64,000 nt of DNA from Parapedobacter soli (lineage in GTDB: Bacteria; Bacteroidota; Bacteroidia; Sphingobacteriales; Sphingobacteriaceae), in assembly GCF_025460835.1 (NCBI RefSeq), contig NZ_JAMXAY010000011.1, positions 1-64,000 on the forward strand, in the 5' to 3' direction. Below, in pieces: positions 17,245 to 26,577 of this stretch. The stretch's first letter is position 1. Each line of letters begins with the position of its first letter. A model generated the notes under the pieces. The model saw nothing but the letters and a program-made list of their open reading frames with translations, did no database searches and was not told the DNA's origin. Made by a program: the position numbers and the translations under genes.

Positions 17245-18867
17245 ATGGCAACCACATCAAACAAAAGCTATGCATCGGCGCTGTATTCGCTGACGATGGT
17301 GTTTTTTTTCTGGGGATTCCTGGCCGGGGCCAACGGTGTATTCATCCCGTTCTGCAAATCCCATTTCGACCTTACGCAGTTCGAATCGCAGCTCATCGAT
17401 TCAGCTTTCTATGGCGCTTATTACATCGGGTCTCTAATACTTTACCTGTATTCCAGCGGGGTGGGTTATGACCTGCTCAACCGCATCGGCTATAAGAAGG
17501 GCATTATCTATGGTTTGCTCATTTCGGTAGTTGGAGCATTGCTTATGATTCCGGCTGTAATGAGTTCCGAATACATATTTATCCTGATGGCCTTTTTTGT
17601 GATTGCACTCGGCTTTTCGCTCCAACAGACGGCGGCCAACCCGTTTGCCGTGGCGCTCGGCGACCCTGCCACGGGTGCGCACCGCCTTAGTCTGGCGGGC
17701 GGCGTCAATTCATTCGGCACCACCATCGGCCCCATCATCATTACACTGATTCTGTTCGGCACGGTGGTAGCCACACCCGAGCAGGTGGCCAATGCGCCCA
17801 TCAGCTCCATCAACATCCTCTATATTATCCTGGCCGGCGTGTTCCTGCTGGTGGCGGGCTTTTTCGCTATCCGTAAAATGCCACGCGTCACCTCCGATGA
17901 GGAGCCCGAGCGCAGCAACAAACTTACCAAGGCCCTGCTCGCCATCACGCTATCTATACTGGCCCTTATCGCCATTGGCTTTCTCCTGCCCGAGCGGTTC
18001 GGCCATGAAGGCACGCTGACCCTGCTGGTTATTGCATTAGTCGCCGTCGGCGCCATCCTATTTTACTCCAATGGTTCGGCCCAGAAAAACGGCGACGGGT
18101 GGGGAGCCATGAAATATCCGCAGCTCACGTTGGGTATGCTCGCCATCTTTGTGTATGTGGGCGTGGAAGTCACCATCCAAAGCAACCTCGGTGCATTGTT
18201 GAAGACCCCGGAGTTCGGCGGCCACGACGAATCCCAAATCTCACATTTTATCTCACTGTATTGGGGTAGCTTGATGATTGGCCGTTGGATGGGTGCCGTT
18301 ACCGTGTTCAAAACCAGCAAGCGCATGCAGATGTTGTTGAGCATATTGGTGCCTTACATCGCTTTTGGCGTTATCCTGCTGGTCAACTGGTTCAGTGGCC
18401 GCGATGTTTCCGACTTATATATCTACGCCCTATGCATCGCCGTGATGATCGGTGCTAATTTCTGGGCCCAGGCCAAACCGGCTAAATTGCTGATGGCATT
18501 GGGGATACTTGGGGTTATCGCCATGCTCATCGGGCTATACACCACCGGTGAGGTTGGTATATTCGCATTCATCAGCGGCGGACTGGTCTGCTCCATCATG
18601 TGGCCCAGCATTTTTGCGCTGAGCATTACCGGGCTCGGAAAATATACCAGTCAAGGGTCGGCCCTACTGATCATGATGATACTGGGCGGCGCCATCATTC
18701 CGCCACTGCAGGGAAGTATTGCCGATGTGCTGCATGACATCCATTTGTCGTATTGGGTACCGGTGGCTTGTTTTGCCTACCTCGCTTTCTTTGCCTGGAA
18801 GGTATCGGGCATCCTGAAAAAGCAGGGCCACGACATTGAAAACCTCAACGCGGAAGGGGGCCATTAA
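17245..18867 (+). CDS. sugar:H+ symporter of the FucP/NagP type (MFS)
   Basis: This 540-residue inner-membrane permease has about twelve hydrophobic helices. The first carries [16 protein letters not shown], a pattern seen in the fucose, glucose/galactose and N-acetylglucosamine permeases of the FucP family. A second signature, [14 protein letters not shown], follows in helix 4-5. The gene is followed by a BadF-type GlcNAc-kinase-like gene, so N-acetylglucosamine is the most likely substrate, but glucose or galactose remain possible. I prefer ATG 17245 because the family starts near [14 protein letters not shown]. An in-frame ATG at 17194 would add 17 residues. The family usually has about 410-450 residues. 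The extra length lies in a central loop and added helices around residues 230-290 and near the C-terminus. Confidence 0.82.
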   Translation: MATTSNKSYASALYSLTMVFFFWGFLAGANGVFIPFCKSHFDLTQFESQLIDSAFYGAYYIGSLILYLYSSGVGYDLLNRIGYKKGIIYGLLISVVGALLMIPAVMSSEYIFILMAFFVIALGFSLQQTAANPFAVALGDPATGAHRLSLAGGVNSFGTTIGPIIITLILFGTVVATPEQVANAPISSINILYIILAGVFLLVAGFFAIRKMPRVTSDEEPERSNKLTKALLAITLSILALIAIGFLLPERFGHEGTLTLLVIALVAVGAILFYSNGSAQKNGDGWGAMKYPQLTLGMLAIFVYVGVEVTIQSNLGALLKTPEFGGHDESQISHFISLYWGSLMIGRWMGAVTVFKTSKRMQMLLSILVPYIAFGVILLVNWFSGRDVSDLYIYALCIAVMIGANFWAQAKPAKLLMALGILGVIAMLIGLYTTGEVGIFAFISGGLVCSIMWPSIFALSITGLGKYTSQGSALLIMMILGGAIIPPLQGSIADVLHDIHLSYWVPVACFAYLAFFAWKVSGILKKQGHDIENLNAEGGH

Positions 18868-19010
18868 GCTGATAACTGCTGCCGGACACGGTATTTTTTG
18901 AAATAAGGAGGGTATAATGCCATTATTTTCCCGGAAAACCGTATTTTCGGCGCATGTAATTGAATGAATATCATTAAACTAAAAAAACCAACAAAACTAA
19001 CACCCAACAA

Positions 19011-19868
19011 ATGATTATAATTGCAGACGGAGGATCTACCAAAACCAATTGGTGCTTGCTGGACAACGCTGGGAAAAAAGTGTATTTCAACACCGAGGGT
19101 TACAATCCTTATTTCGTGGATAGCGAGTATATTGTCAACTCGCTTAAAAAGGGACTACCCAAAGATTTACCCTATGCAGAGGTGGCCGAGGTGAATTATT
19201 ACGGCGCAGGTGTACACAACGAGGAAAAAGCCAATATTGTTGTGGAGGCCCTCAAGCAGGTGTTTGTCAATTCACAAGTATTCGTGGGGCACGATTTACT
19301 GGCTGCCGCCCGTGCTTTACTGGGCGACCAGCCCGGTTTTGCAGCCATCCTTGGCACAGGTACCAACACCTGTATCTACGATGGCAAAGACATCGCACAC
19401 AATATCGACTCGGCAGCTTACATCCTGGGCGACGAGGGCAGTGGCTGTTACATCGGCAAGAAACTGCTTACCGATTACATCCGCGGCTATATGCCGGAAG
19501 ATGTAAGGGAAGCGTTCTGGGAGGCCTACAAGTTAACCCCGGATGACGTGATGGACGCCGTATACACCAAACCGCTGGCCAACCGCTTTTGTGCCAGTTT
19601 CAGCAAATTCGTGTACGACGTGCCGGTCAATATCCGGTACTCCCGCGGAATCGTGCAATCGGCATTCGACGACTTTTTCCGCAACTTGGTATCCCGTTAC
19701 CCAGACTATCAAAACTATTCGTTCAACTGTATAGGCTCGGTTGGCTACAATTTCAGGAATGTGCTGGAAGAGACTGCCGCCCAATACGGCATGAAGGTGG
19801 GGCGTATTGTCCGCTCGCCGATAGACGACCTGGTGCAATACCACATCAATAAGCCGACAGCAAATTAA
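19011..19868 (+). CDS. BadF/BadG/BcrA/BcrD-type ATPase, probable N-acetylglucosamine kinase
   Basis: This 285-residue protein has the actin-like ATPase fold. The phosphate-1 loop is IIADGGSTKTNW at the N-terminus, the phosphate-2 loop is ILGTGTNT near residue 115, and the GDEGSGCYIG segment near 143 is typical of GlcNAc and glucosamine kinases of this family. It probably phosphorylates the sugar imported by the permease encoded 143 bp upstream. An intrinsic terminator follows. The alternative reading as a CoA-dehydratase activator is unlikely because the cysteines that bind the iron-sulphur cluster are missing. Confidence 0.82.
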   Translation: MIIIADGGSTKTNWCLLDNAGKKVYFNTEGYNPYFVDSEYIVNSLKKGLPKDLPYAEVAEVNYYGAGVHNEEKANIVVEALKQVFVNSQVFVGHDLLAAARALLGDQPGFAAILGTGTNTCIYDGKDIAHNIDSAAYILGDEGSGCYIGKKLLTDYIRGYMPEDVREAFWEAYKLTPDDVMDAVYTKPLANRFCASFSKFVYDVPVNIRYSRGIVQSAFDDFFRNLVSRYPDYQNYSFNCIGSVGYNFRNVLEETAAQYGMKVGRIVRSPIDDLVQYHINKPTAN

Positions 19869-19898
19869 CGCATATAATACGGTACGGAGACACCAAGG

Positions 19899-19937
19899 AG
19901 CCGTAGCTTTACCCACTAAGCTACGGCTTCTTTTTTT
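19899..19937 (+). terminator. intrinsic terminator after the sugar kinase gene
   Basis: AGCCGTAGCTT (19899-19909) pairs perfectly with AAGCTACGGCT (19918-19928), with an 8-base loop, followed by TCTTTTTTT. Confidence 0.9.
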
Positions 19938-19951
19938 ACATCCGCGCTGCT

Positions 19952-20635
19952 TTACAATTCCAGCGCCTCACCGATGTCGGGCAGGTGGAGTGTCCGTCCG
20001 GCGGCAGCAAATTTCCCTTTCGCGGCTTCCTTATCAATCGTAATGGGTGGAAACGTATTGTAGTGGATACCGACAATATCAGTACAATTGATAAACCTAC
20101 TGGCCGTCACGGCATCATCCACATCCATGGTATAATGCCCCCCTATCGGGAGGAACGCCCAGTCCAGCCCAAGCGGTTCCAATAATTTCATTTCCAGTGT
20201 CAGCGCCGTATCTCCGGCGAAATATATCTTTTTGCCTCCGGTTTGCAACACGTACCCGGCGGGCTGCCCGCCATATTGCCCATCGGGCGTACCGTTGGTG
20301 TGCAGCGCATAGACCATCTTCACCGTTCCGAAATCCGTCTGTATTGTTCCCCCGAAATTAAAAGCTATGATATCCTCCTGCGGGACGTTCTGCCGCCCGA
20401 CCCAGGCCGCCGTTTCGACAACGGCCAATACCTTGGCTTTACTGCCCTGCTGTATAGCCGCCACGTCGGCCACATGGTCTTCGTGGCCATGGCTCAGCAG
20501 GATGTAATCCGGTTTCAATTGCCCTATATCGATATGCGCCGCTTTGGGGTTGGGGCTGATGAACGGATCGAACAATATGGTTGTTCCGCCCACCTGCAGT
20601 TCCACACACGAGTGCCCGTAATATACTGCCTTCAT
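19952..20635 (-). CDS. UPF0173-type metal-dependent hydrolase (metallo-beta-lactamase fold)
   Basis: This 227-residue cytosolic protein has the metal-binding motif SHGHEDH near residue 49, with further histidine and aspartate ligands in YALHTNG, FAGDTAL and GIHYNTFP. These match the UPF0173 family of metal-dependent hydrolases, related to lactonase and RNase Z folds, whose natural substrate is unknown. Length is normal. Its ATG overlaps the ybaB stop codon (ATGA), so the two are translationally coupled. No evidence points to beta-lactam hydrolysis. Confidence 0.88.
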   Translation of the reverse strand: MKAVYYGHSCVELQVGGTTILFDPFISPNPKAAHIDIGQLKPDYILLSHGHEDHVADVAAIQQGSKAKVLAVVETAAWVGRQNVPQEDIIAFNFGGTIQTDFGTVKMVYALHTNGTPDGQYGGQPAGYVLQTGGKKIYFAGDTALTLEMKLLEPLGLDWAFLPIGGHYTMDVDDAVTASRFINCTDIVGIHYNTFPPITIDKEAAKGKFAAAGRTLHLPDIGEALEL

Positions 20636-20931
20636 GATAGCCCTCCCAGTCCGCCGATCATGTCTTTGGCCACACCATACATCTCGGTTTGGCTTACGTT
20701 TTCGGCCTGCTTCAATGCGTGGTTGATGGCCACTGTGAGGAGTTCTTCCAGCTGTTCCCTGTCTGCATCCGCAAAAAAAGCTTGGTCAATGCTAACATCG
20801 GTTACCTCCCTGTTGCCTGTGGCGGTCACTTTAATTGCGCCGCCCTCCGCCTCGCCGGTCACCTTCACCTGGTCGAGCCGCTTCTTGATTTCTTCAGCCC
20901 GCTGTTGGGCTGCTATCAATTTTTCAAACAT
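20632..20931 (-). CDS. YbaB/EbfC nucleoid-associated protein
   Basis: This 99-residue protein is a member of the YbaB/EbfC family. These form tweezer-like dimers that bind DNA and are often encoded next to recR or dnaX. Here the neighbour is a metallohydrolase instead, with a four-base overlap. The sequence has the typical amphipathic N-terminal helix with AEEIKKRLDQV, the strand region GGAIKVTATGN, and VTDVSID. It is near the usual length of about 100-110 residues. No clear promoter was found upstream. Confidence 0.88.
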   Translation of the reverse strand: MFEKLIAAQQRAEEIKKRLDQVKVTGEAEGGAIKVTATGNREVTDVSIDQAFFADADREQLEELLTVAINHALKQAENVSQTEMYGVAKDMIGGLGGLS

Positions 20932-21032
20932 AGCTTCTACGGTTATTTATCCATTCGCTAAGTTACGGAATCTGGGTAGAAAACAGAAAACCATAACCAA
21001 TTGTGAAGTCCCTGCGTAATTATCGTATACCG

Positions 21033-21974
21033 TTAACCATCGTCTACCCTACCACGAACCCTAAGGTACACCACGCTATTGTGCGGCATGCCCAAGGTAG
21101 ATGCTGGGGTAACATCCAGCAATCGCTGTAGGTAAACATCCACGACACCATCGAGTACGCGCCTTCGCGATTCTTCGAATTCGGGCATCACGAAAAACTT
21201 ACCTAACCGCAGCTTGCCATCCGGCCCAACCAATACCGAAAACGTGTAGTAAAAATCCTTGTACGCCCGGTGGATGGTAATATCGTACTCCGGATACAGG
21301 TATTCGTAGGCCGACGACTGGCTCATCAGCTCCAGGCTGTCGTACTCACGGCGCTTGATATCGAGCATCTCGCTATTGCTCGCCAGCTTCGGGTAGCTTT
21401 TCGACGAATACGAGCTATCGACGCTGCTGAGATTGCTATTGGCCCGTTGTACCATCTCCTGCACGAATAGCGTATCTTGCCGCCGCGGTGCACGTAGCTT
21501 GGCCAGCGGTATACCCAGTCTGTCGAGGTAATCTTTGGCATAGAAACGCATGTATACGTTGGAACGTATTTTGTTCACCCGCAATCCGTCCAGACTCAAC
21601 CGCTGTAGCATGAGGCTATCCCGGTTGAGGTCGATCACCTTCCAACTCTCGCGTGCAAAGTGGAAAAACGAATCATGGTCGTGCGTGATCTCAAAATTGA
21701 AAGACGAGTCGCTGCCTGGCACGTAGATCTGCACTGCATCCTCGCGGGTAAATTTGATATGCCACTCGGCTTCCTGCACGAACCCGATGGAATCATACGC
21801 CAGCCCATTGTCGAACGAGCGCCTCACTTCGTAAAAATCAATACCTACAATGGGTTTAAAGGAAGGCCGCCGGGGATCGCTTTCTTCTTCTGCCGCAGTA
21901 CCGCAGCCCGACAGATAGCCGCAGCAGACCAAAAACACACAGCATAGCTGAACGATATGACCCTTGATTTGCAT
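21033..21974 (-). CDS. hypothetical lipoprotein
   Basis: This 313-residue protein has a lipoprotein signal peptide. A hydrophobic stretch ends in the lipobox LSGC, with Cys at residue 24, and is followed by an acidic EEESD segment that fits surface or outer-membrane sorting in Bacteroidota. The rest is soluble and mixed alpha/beta, with many charged and aromatic residues and no catalytic motif I can name. It has its own promoter, divergent from katalase. I do not recognise the family, and no function is proposed. Confidence 0.75.
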   Translation of the reverse strand: MQIKGHIVQLCCVFLVCCGYLSGCGTAAEEESDPRRPSFKPIVGIDFYEVRRSFDNGLAYDSIGFVQEAEWHIKFTREDAVQIYVPGSDSSFNFEITHDHDSFFHFARESWKVIDLNRDSLMLQRLSLDGLRVNKIRSNVYMRFYAKDYLDRLGIPLAKLRAPRRQDTLFVQEMVQRANSNLSSVDSSYSSKSYPKLASNSEMLDIKRREYDSLELMSQSSAYEYLYPEYDITIHRAYKDFYYTFSVLVGPDGKLRLGKFFVMPEFEESRRRVLDGVVDVYLQRLLDVTPASTLGMPHNSVVYLRVRGRVDDG

Positions 21975-21980
21975 GGGCTG

Positions 21981-22011
21981 CTAACCTAAGACAATTGCGC
22001 ATAAAATGCAA
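21981..22011 (-). promoter_or_regulatory. probable promoter of the lipoprotein gene
   Basis: On the minus strand, TTG (22011-22009), a 20-bp spacer and TAGGTTAG (21988-21981) fit the consensus with one mismatch, a few bases upstream of the ATG. Confidence 0.5.
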
Positions 22012-22157
22012 TAATTTTTACAGTTACATTTAACACGATTTCCTATTGCATTGTCCATTAATTTTCGTAGGTTAGCCGGAACCATTTTATCTAACACCTC
22101 TATATGACTATAAATACAACTTATCGAATTTATACCCGGCAATCAACACAAACTATA

Positions 22158-22165
22158 TACATTTG
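22158..22165 (+). promoter_or_regulatory. -7 element of the catalase promoter
   Basis: TACATTTG matches TAnnTTTG exactly. The upstream element is not a clear TTG, so an activator may be needed. The predicted transcript start falls just before ATG 22195 and beyond the in-frame GTG at 22165, supporting the later start. Confidence 0.5.
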
Positions 22166-22194
22166 TGTGTGTACCCATTAATAATATTAAAAAC

Positions 22195-23709
22195 ATGGAA
22201 GACAACAAGTCAAAACTAACTAGACAGACCGGGGCTCCGGTTCCCGACAACCAGAACGCACAGACGGCCGGCCCCAGGGGCCCGTTGTTGATGCAAGATT
22301 ACTGGTTTCTTGAAAAAATGGCCAATTTCGACCGCGAGGTGATTCCGGAACGGCGGATGCATGCGAAAGGCTCGGGTGCTTTCGGTACCTTCACCGTTAC
22401 GCACGATATTACGCAGTACACCAAAGCGAGTATTTTCAGTGAAATCGGAAAGAAAACCGAGATGTTCGCGCGTTTTTCCACCGTTGCCGGCGAGCGGGGC
22501 GCGGCGGATGCCGAGCGCGATATCCGCGGTTTTGCGATGAAGTATTACACGGATGAGGGCATCTGGGATTTGGTGGGCAACAACACTCCCGTATTCTTTT
22601 TCCGCGACCCGATGAAGTTTCCGGATTTGAACCACGCCGTGAAGCGCGACCCGAAGACAAACCTACGGAGCGCCAACAACAACTGGGATTTCTGGACACT
22701 GCTCCCCGAGTCGCTGCACCAGGTCACCATCGTGATGAGCGACCGCGGCATCCCACGCGGCTACCGCCACATGCACGGCTTCGGCAGCCACACCTACAGC
22801 TTCATCAATAAGGATAATGTACGCCATTGGGTGAAATTCCATTTCGTTACCCAGCAGGGCATCGAAAACCTGTCGGACGAGGAAGCAGCCAAGATCGTTG
22901 GCATGGACCGCGAGTCTTCGCAGCGCGATCTCTTCGACGCAATCGAGCGGAAAGATTTCCCGAAATGGAAGATGTACATCCAGATCATGACCGAAGAGCA
23001 GGCAAAGACCTACCGCTTCCACCCGTTCGACCTCACGAAGGTATGGTCCAAGAAAGATTTCCCGCTTATTCCTGTGGGCGAATTTGAATTGAACCGCAAT
23101 CCCGACAACTATTTCCAGGACGTGGAGCAGGCGGCATTCAACCCCACGAATATCGTTCCGGGTATTGGCTTCTCGCCGGATAAGATGCTGCAAGGACGTT
23201 TGTTCTCTTACGGCGATGCCCAACGCTACCGGCTGGGGGTAAACCATTACCAGATCCCGGTAAACAAACCAAGGTGCCCCTACCATGCGTTCCACCGCGA
23301 TGGTGCCATGCGCGTGGACGGAAACTATGGCGATGCCAAAAACTACGAGCCGAACAGCTACGGCGAATGGCAGGAGCAGCCCTCGGCGAAGGAACCGCCG
23401 CTGGAACTGGAAGGAACCGCTTACGCACACAATTACCGTGATGACGACGATGATTACTACACCCAGCCGGGTGACCTATTCCGTATCATCAAGGCCGACG
23501 GAAAAGCCGACATCTTGTTCAATAACACGGCCGCGCAAGTGGGTGGAGCCGATAAGTTCATCCAAATCCGGCATATACGTAATTGCTACAAAGCGGACCC
23601 CGAATACGGTGAGGGTGTAGCAAAAGCGCTGGGGCTGACAATGGAAGAGGTGAACAGCTTTGACATGACGCCCTACGACCGCTGGGCACCACGGCCATCC
23701 AACGGATAG
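22195..23709 (+). CDS. katA: monofunctional haem catalase (small-subunit, clade 3)
   Basis: This 504-residue enzyme converts hydrogen peroxide to water and oxygen. The catalytic histidine is H56 in [12 protein letters not shown], the distal asparagine is in [11 protein letters not shown], and the proximal haem tyrosine is in [12 protein letters not shown]. The absence of a C-terminal flavodoxin-like domain places it with the small-subunit catalases. No signal peptide is seen, so it is likely cytosolic. No peroxide regulator gene is adjacent. A strong intrinsic terminator follows 27 bases after the stop. Confidence 0.96.
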   Translation: MEDNKSKLTRQTGAPVPDNQNAQTAGPRGPLLMQDYWFLEKMANFDREVIPERRMHAKGSGAFGTFTVTHDITQYTKASIFSEIGKKTEMFARFSTVAGERGAADAERDIRGFAMKYYTDEGIWDLVGNNTPVFFFRDPMKFPDLNHAVKRDPKTNLRSANNNWDFWTLLPESLHQVTIVMSDRGIPRGYRHMHGFGSHTYSFINKDNVRHWVKFHFVTQQGIENLSDEEAAKIVGMDRESSQRDLFDAIERKDFPKWKMYIQIMTEEQAKTYRFHPFDLTKVWSKKDFPLIPVGEFELNRNPDNYFQDVEQAAFNPTNIVPGIGFSPDKMLQGRLFSYGDAQRYRLGVNHYQIPVNKPRCPYHAFHRDGAMRVDGNYGDAKNYEPNSYGEWQEQPSAKEPPLELEGTAYAHNYRDDDDDYYTQPGDLFRIIKADGKADILFNNTAAQVGGADKFIQIRHIRNCYKADPEYGEGVAKALGLTMEEVNSFDMTPYDRWAPRPSNG

Positions 23710-23736
23710 CCAACCGTTTTGAATATGATTTTATTT

Positions 23737-23766
23737 AACCTCCCGGCAACCCCGGGAGGTTTTTTT
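23737..23766 (+). terminator. intrinsic terminator after the catalase gene
   Basis: AACCTCCCGG (23737-23746) pairs perfectly with CCGGGAGGTT (23752-23761), with a 5-base loop and a following T-run. Confidence 0.92.
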
Positions 23767-23776
23767 CTACCGTTTG

Positions 23777-25042
23777 TCAGTCATCAATATCATCCAGCTC
23801 CCCTCCGGGTAGTTCCAAGGCCCTTACCGGTTGGATGGCATTGCCTGCAATACCCCTAATGGCACCATACATATCAATCGTGTTGGTAACCACCTTATCG
23901 ATTTGTTTCTCGCGTTCTTTCCATATCCGCTGCATCGCCCGTTTCTCCCGTTCCAATTCGCTTTTCATACTCGAAAACCCTTCTACGATGGCCTCCACCT
24001 GCATACGGAACGTGTTGCTCGTCAAGAAATCGTAGAGCATGTGCATTTTATCCCCTTTGTTCTCTTGTGATGCCACGGCCAGCCCTATTTGGATGACCGT
24101 TTCGCGGAGCACGGCACATAGCCCTTTGAATTCCTCATACGTACATATCCACACGCCATCTTTGATCCCCATGCGTTCAAACCCGGGCGGCATGGCATCG
24201 GTAACCAATACTCCCACGTCGGCCCCCTTTTCGCGCATATCCCCTTTGAATTTCTCTATCCAGCTGGGCTGGAAGTCTTTCGTGCGTTTGCTTTCGTAGT
24301 ATATTTTCCCGCAGTTCACACGGTTATGGGTGTTCACTACCTGGATGCAATCGCCACCGCGGGCACCTTTCTTCACCTCCTCGATGGTATCCAGTGGGAA
24401 CTGTGCCGCCAGCCACTCCTCAATGGCCAGCTCCTGCACCTCGCCCTGCAGCTGCATGGACCCCTGCTCCTGTTTACGCTTCATTTCTTCGGTAAGCTTT
24501 TTCTGGTCGTCCAGTTGCTTGTGGAGCTCGCGTAGCTTCAGCTCGTTCTTTTCTTCTTCCAACTTCTTGATACGCTCGCGTTCCACTTGGAGCTGTTCGT
24601 TCATCCTCCGTTGCAGGTCTAGCTCCACTGCCTCGCGCAGCTCATCCTTCTCGCGTTTCAGGCGCTCGATTTCGGCTTTCGTGCGATTCAGCTCTTTGAT
24701 TTGTTCCGATTTATCGTTCAACTCCAATTGCAGCGCCTTAAACTGTTCGGCCTGCTCTTCCGCCAGCCTGGTTTTCAAGCGGTCTTCGATTGCTTTTTTT
24801 TCGTCACGGAGTTTCGCTTCCAGCCGTTGCTGGAACAGCTCATTCTCCTGTTTTTTCTTTTGTTCAAAGGCTTCACGCTCTTGGTTGAACTTAGCCTGCT
24901 CTTGGATGTATTTCTTCCGTTCTTCGGCTAGTTGCGACTGATATTGCTGCTTTATCTGGGCCTCCAATTGGTGGGCAAGGATATCCTGCACATCGATGGA
25001 TGTTCCGCAACTTGGGCATTTTATCCGGGTATTGTTTGTCAT
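23777..25042 (-). CDS. DUF2130 protein (coiled coil plus possible nuclease domain)
   Basis: This 421-residue protein begins with a CPSCG zinc-ribbon-like knuckle (residues 9-13). A very long charged coiled coil of Glu, Lys, Gln and Arg follows, at about 25-205. The C-terminal DUF2130 domain contains GARGGDCIQVV, then YYESKRTKDFQ near residue 250. This Asp followed by Glu-x-Lys spacing resembles the PD-(D/E)XK nuclease core, so a DNA- or RNA-cleaving role is possible but not shown. It ends with a short acidic tail. No partner genes are visible. The convergent catalase terminator lies directly behind it. Confidence 0.8.
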   Translation of the reverse strand: MTNNTRIKCPSCGTSIDVQDILAHQLEAQIKQQYQSQLAEERKKYIQEQAKFNQEREAFEQKKKQENELFQQRLEAKLRDEKKAIEDRLKTRLAEEQAEQFKALQLELNDKSEQIKELNRTKAEIERLKREKDELREAVELDLQRRMNEQLQVERERIKKLEEEKNELKLRELHKQLDDQKKLTEEMKRKQEQGSMQLQGEVQELAIEEWLAAQFPLDTIEEVKKGARGGDCIQVVNTHNRVNCGKIYYESKRTKDFQPSWIEKFKGDMREKGADVGVLVTDAMPPGFERMGIKDGVWICTYEEFKGLCAVLRETVIQIGLAVASQENKGDKMHMLYDFLTSNTFRMQVEAIVEGFSSMKSELEREKRAMQRIWKEREKQIDKVVTNTIDMYGAIRGIAGNAIQPVRALELPGGELDDIDD

Positions 25043-25357
25043 GGTTGTTCCTTTATATAAGATGTTTTTTCTTTATCCGTGTTCAAGTATTATTCAATCC
25101 TCTTGCCGCCACCGTAACCTGTGCGGACGCTTTCCGACATACGACGGTACCCGCCCAGCATGAATCACCGCGTAGTAATAGGCATGATTTACTGAACGAG
25201 TTTGAATATATGATGATTTTTTCACGTAAATGTATAAAATAATATTCAATGTGTTTTTTGGACCAACGATTTCCAGGTGCGAGCGTTTCCCGCATACCGT
25301 ACCTATCCGGCCCAATGAAACCACGGAAGATGGCAGAAGAAAGGCAGGCGGTGCATA
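25043..25357. other. intergenic region without a recognised gene
   Basis: I see no conserved ORF, hairpin or exact promoter here. The open frames on either strand have no family-like segments. Confidence 0.4.
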
Positions 25358-26122
25358 TCAGTACGGGGAGGGGCTCACCGCGGTCCACCCACCATCGATT
25401 ACCAGCGTTTGTCCGGTGATGTGGCGAGCGGCGTCGCTTACCAGGAACAATGCTGCCGACGCGATATCTTGCGGGGTGGCTGCCCGGCCCATCGGCGTGA
25501 TCGATGACCATGTAGCTGCATAGTCGGCATCTTCGGCGGTCCGCTCGGTGAGGGTAGCCCCCGGTGCAACAGTATTTACATTGATACCGTAGGGAGACAG
25601 CTCCAACACCAGGTGCTTGGCAAGCATCTCCAACGCGGCTTTCGACATTCCATAAGCCGCCAAGTCCTTATGGGCCTGATGACCCGTTACCGACGAGGTA
25701 AACAACATGGACCCGCCGCGTCCCTGCCTAATCAGCTCCTTTGCCGCTGCCTGTGCAAGGAAAAATGTGCCTCCCAGGTTTACAGACATCACCTTATAGA
25801 ACGACTCTGGAGTGTATTGCAGAAAATCACCAAACAGCGTGATGCCAGCATTGGCAATCACGATATCAAGCGTGCCCGTATCGGCCACCGCTTGTGCCAC
25901 AATCCTATTGACAAAATCAAGATCGCCCGAATCCCCCGGGCAGGCCACGCAATTCCCCTCGGTCGAAACCAGTGCCGCGGCATCTTCCGCCAGCGCTTTG
26001 TCGATATCGTTCAACAATACCGTGACCCCTTCCGATGCCAGCCGACGGGCGATTTCAAATCCAATACCTTGGCCTGCACCCGTAACGATAGCGGTTTTGC
26101 CTGTAAATCTAGCTGTGGTCAT
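25358..26122 (-). CDS. short-chain dehydrogenase/reductase (SDR)
   Basis: This 254-residue NAD(P)-dependent oxidoreductase has the classical SDR layout. The cofactor motif is TGAGQGIG (residues 15-22), NAG appears in IVIANAGI, the catalytic serine is in LFTSSVTG, and YGMSK carries the catalytic Tyr and Lys. The C-terminal ITGQTLVIDGGW is also typical. An acidic ND after the second strand suggests preference for NAD. The substrate cannot be inferred, since FabG-like and sugar or polyol dehydrogenases share this pattern. It is monocistronic, with no related neighbour. Confidence 0.88.
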   Translation of the reverse strand: MTTARFTGKTAIVTGAGQGIGFEIARRLASEGVTVLLNDIDKALAEDAAALVSTEGNCVACPGDSGDLDFVNRIVAQAVADTGTLDIVIANAGITLFGDFLQYTPESFYKVMSVNLGGTFFLAQAAAKELIRQGRGGSMLFTSSVTGHQAHKDLAAYGMSKAALEMLAKHLVLELSPYGINVNTVAPGATLTERTAEDADYAATWSSITPMGRAATPQDIASAALFLVSDAARHITGQTLVIDGGWTAVSPSPY

Positions 26123-26577
26123 CTTGTCTGCTTCTTTGCGGTGGTGTATTTTCCCAGCTAAATCTAAGAATAATTTCGAAATATGCTAAATCGATAAATG
26201 GCATTGCGTATCAATCAGATAACTTAGTGTAATAATTACAAATAATTGATTTTCAGAAATTTATATTTTATTATGTAGTGATTAGTATATACATTTGCCC
26301 CTATTAAACAGCAAATATTTGGCAAATAACCTGATTTATGGACAACTTAGCACACACGCAATGGATCACTTATTTGGACAGCACGGCACACTATCAACTG
26401 GAACGGACCTGAATTCATCACCGAAATAAAGATTACCAAGATATCCGGTTACGGCATCCGTAAATCGGAGAACGTCCAATTTTCAATTTTATGTAGTTTG
26501 AGCGTGGGTTGGTGGCAGCACCACCAGCTCCGCTTTTTGACGGAAATGCGTAGTACGCCATTGCAACTTATTAGAAT
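26123..26577. other. long leader region in front of gapdh, with a 24-codon ORF
   Basis: The only good promoter element is TACATTTG at 26290-26297, which would give a leader of about 270 bases before the GAPDH start. Within it, ATG 26338 opens a 24-codon frame ending in TGA (26410-26412). A separate frame without a start runs from about 26411 to the GAPDH start. Neither resembles a known protein. Confidence 0.4.
26290..26297 (+). promoter_or_regulatory. -7 element upstream of gapdh
   Basis: TACATTTG matches TAnnTTTG exactly. About 19 bases further upstream there is TTA instead of TTG, so this is a partial match. Confidence 0.4.
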
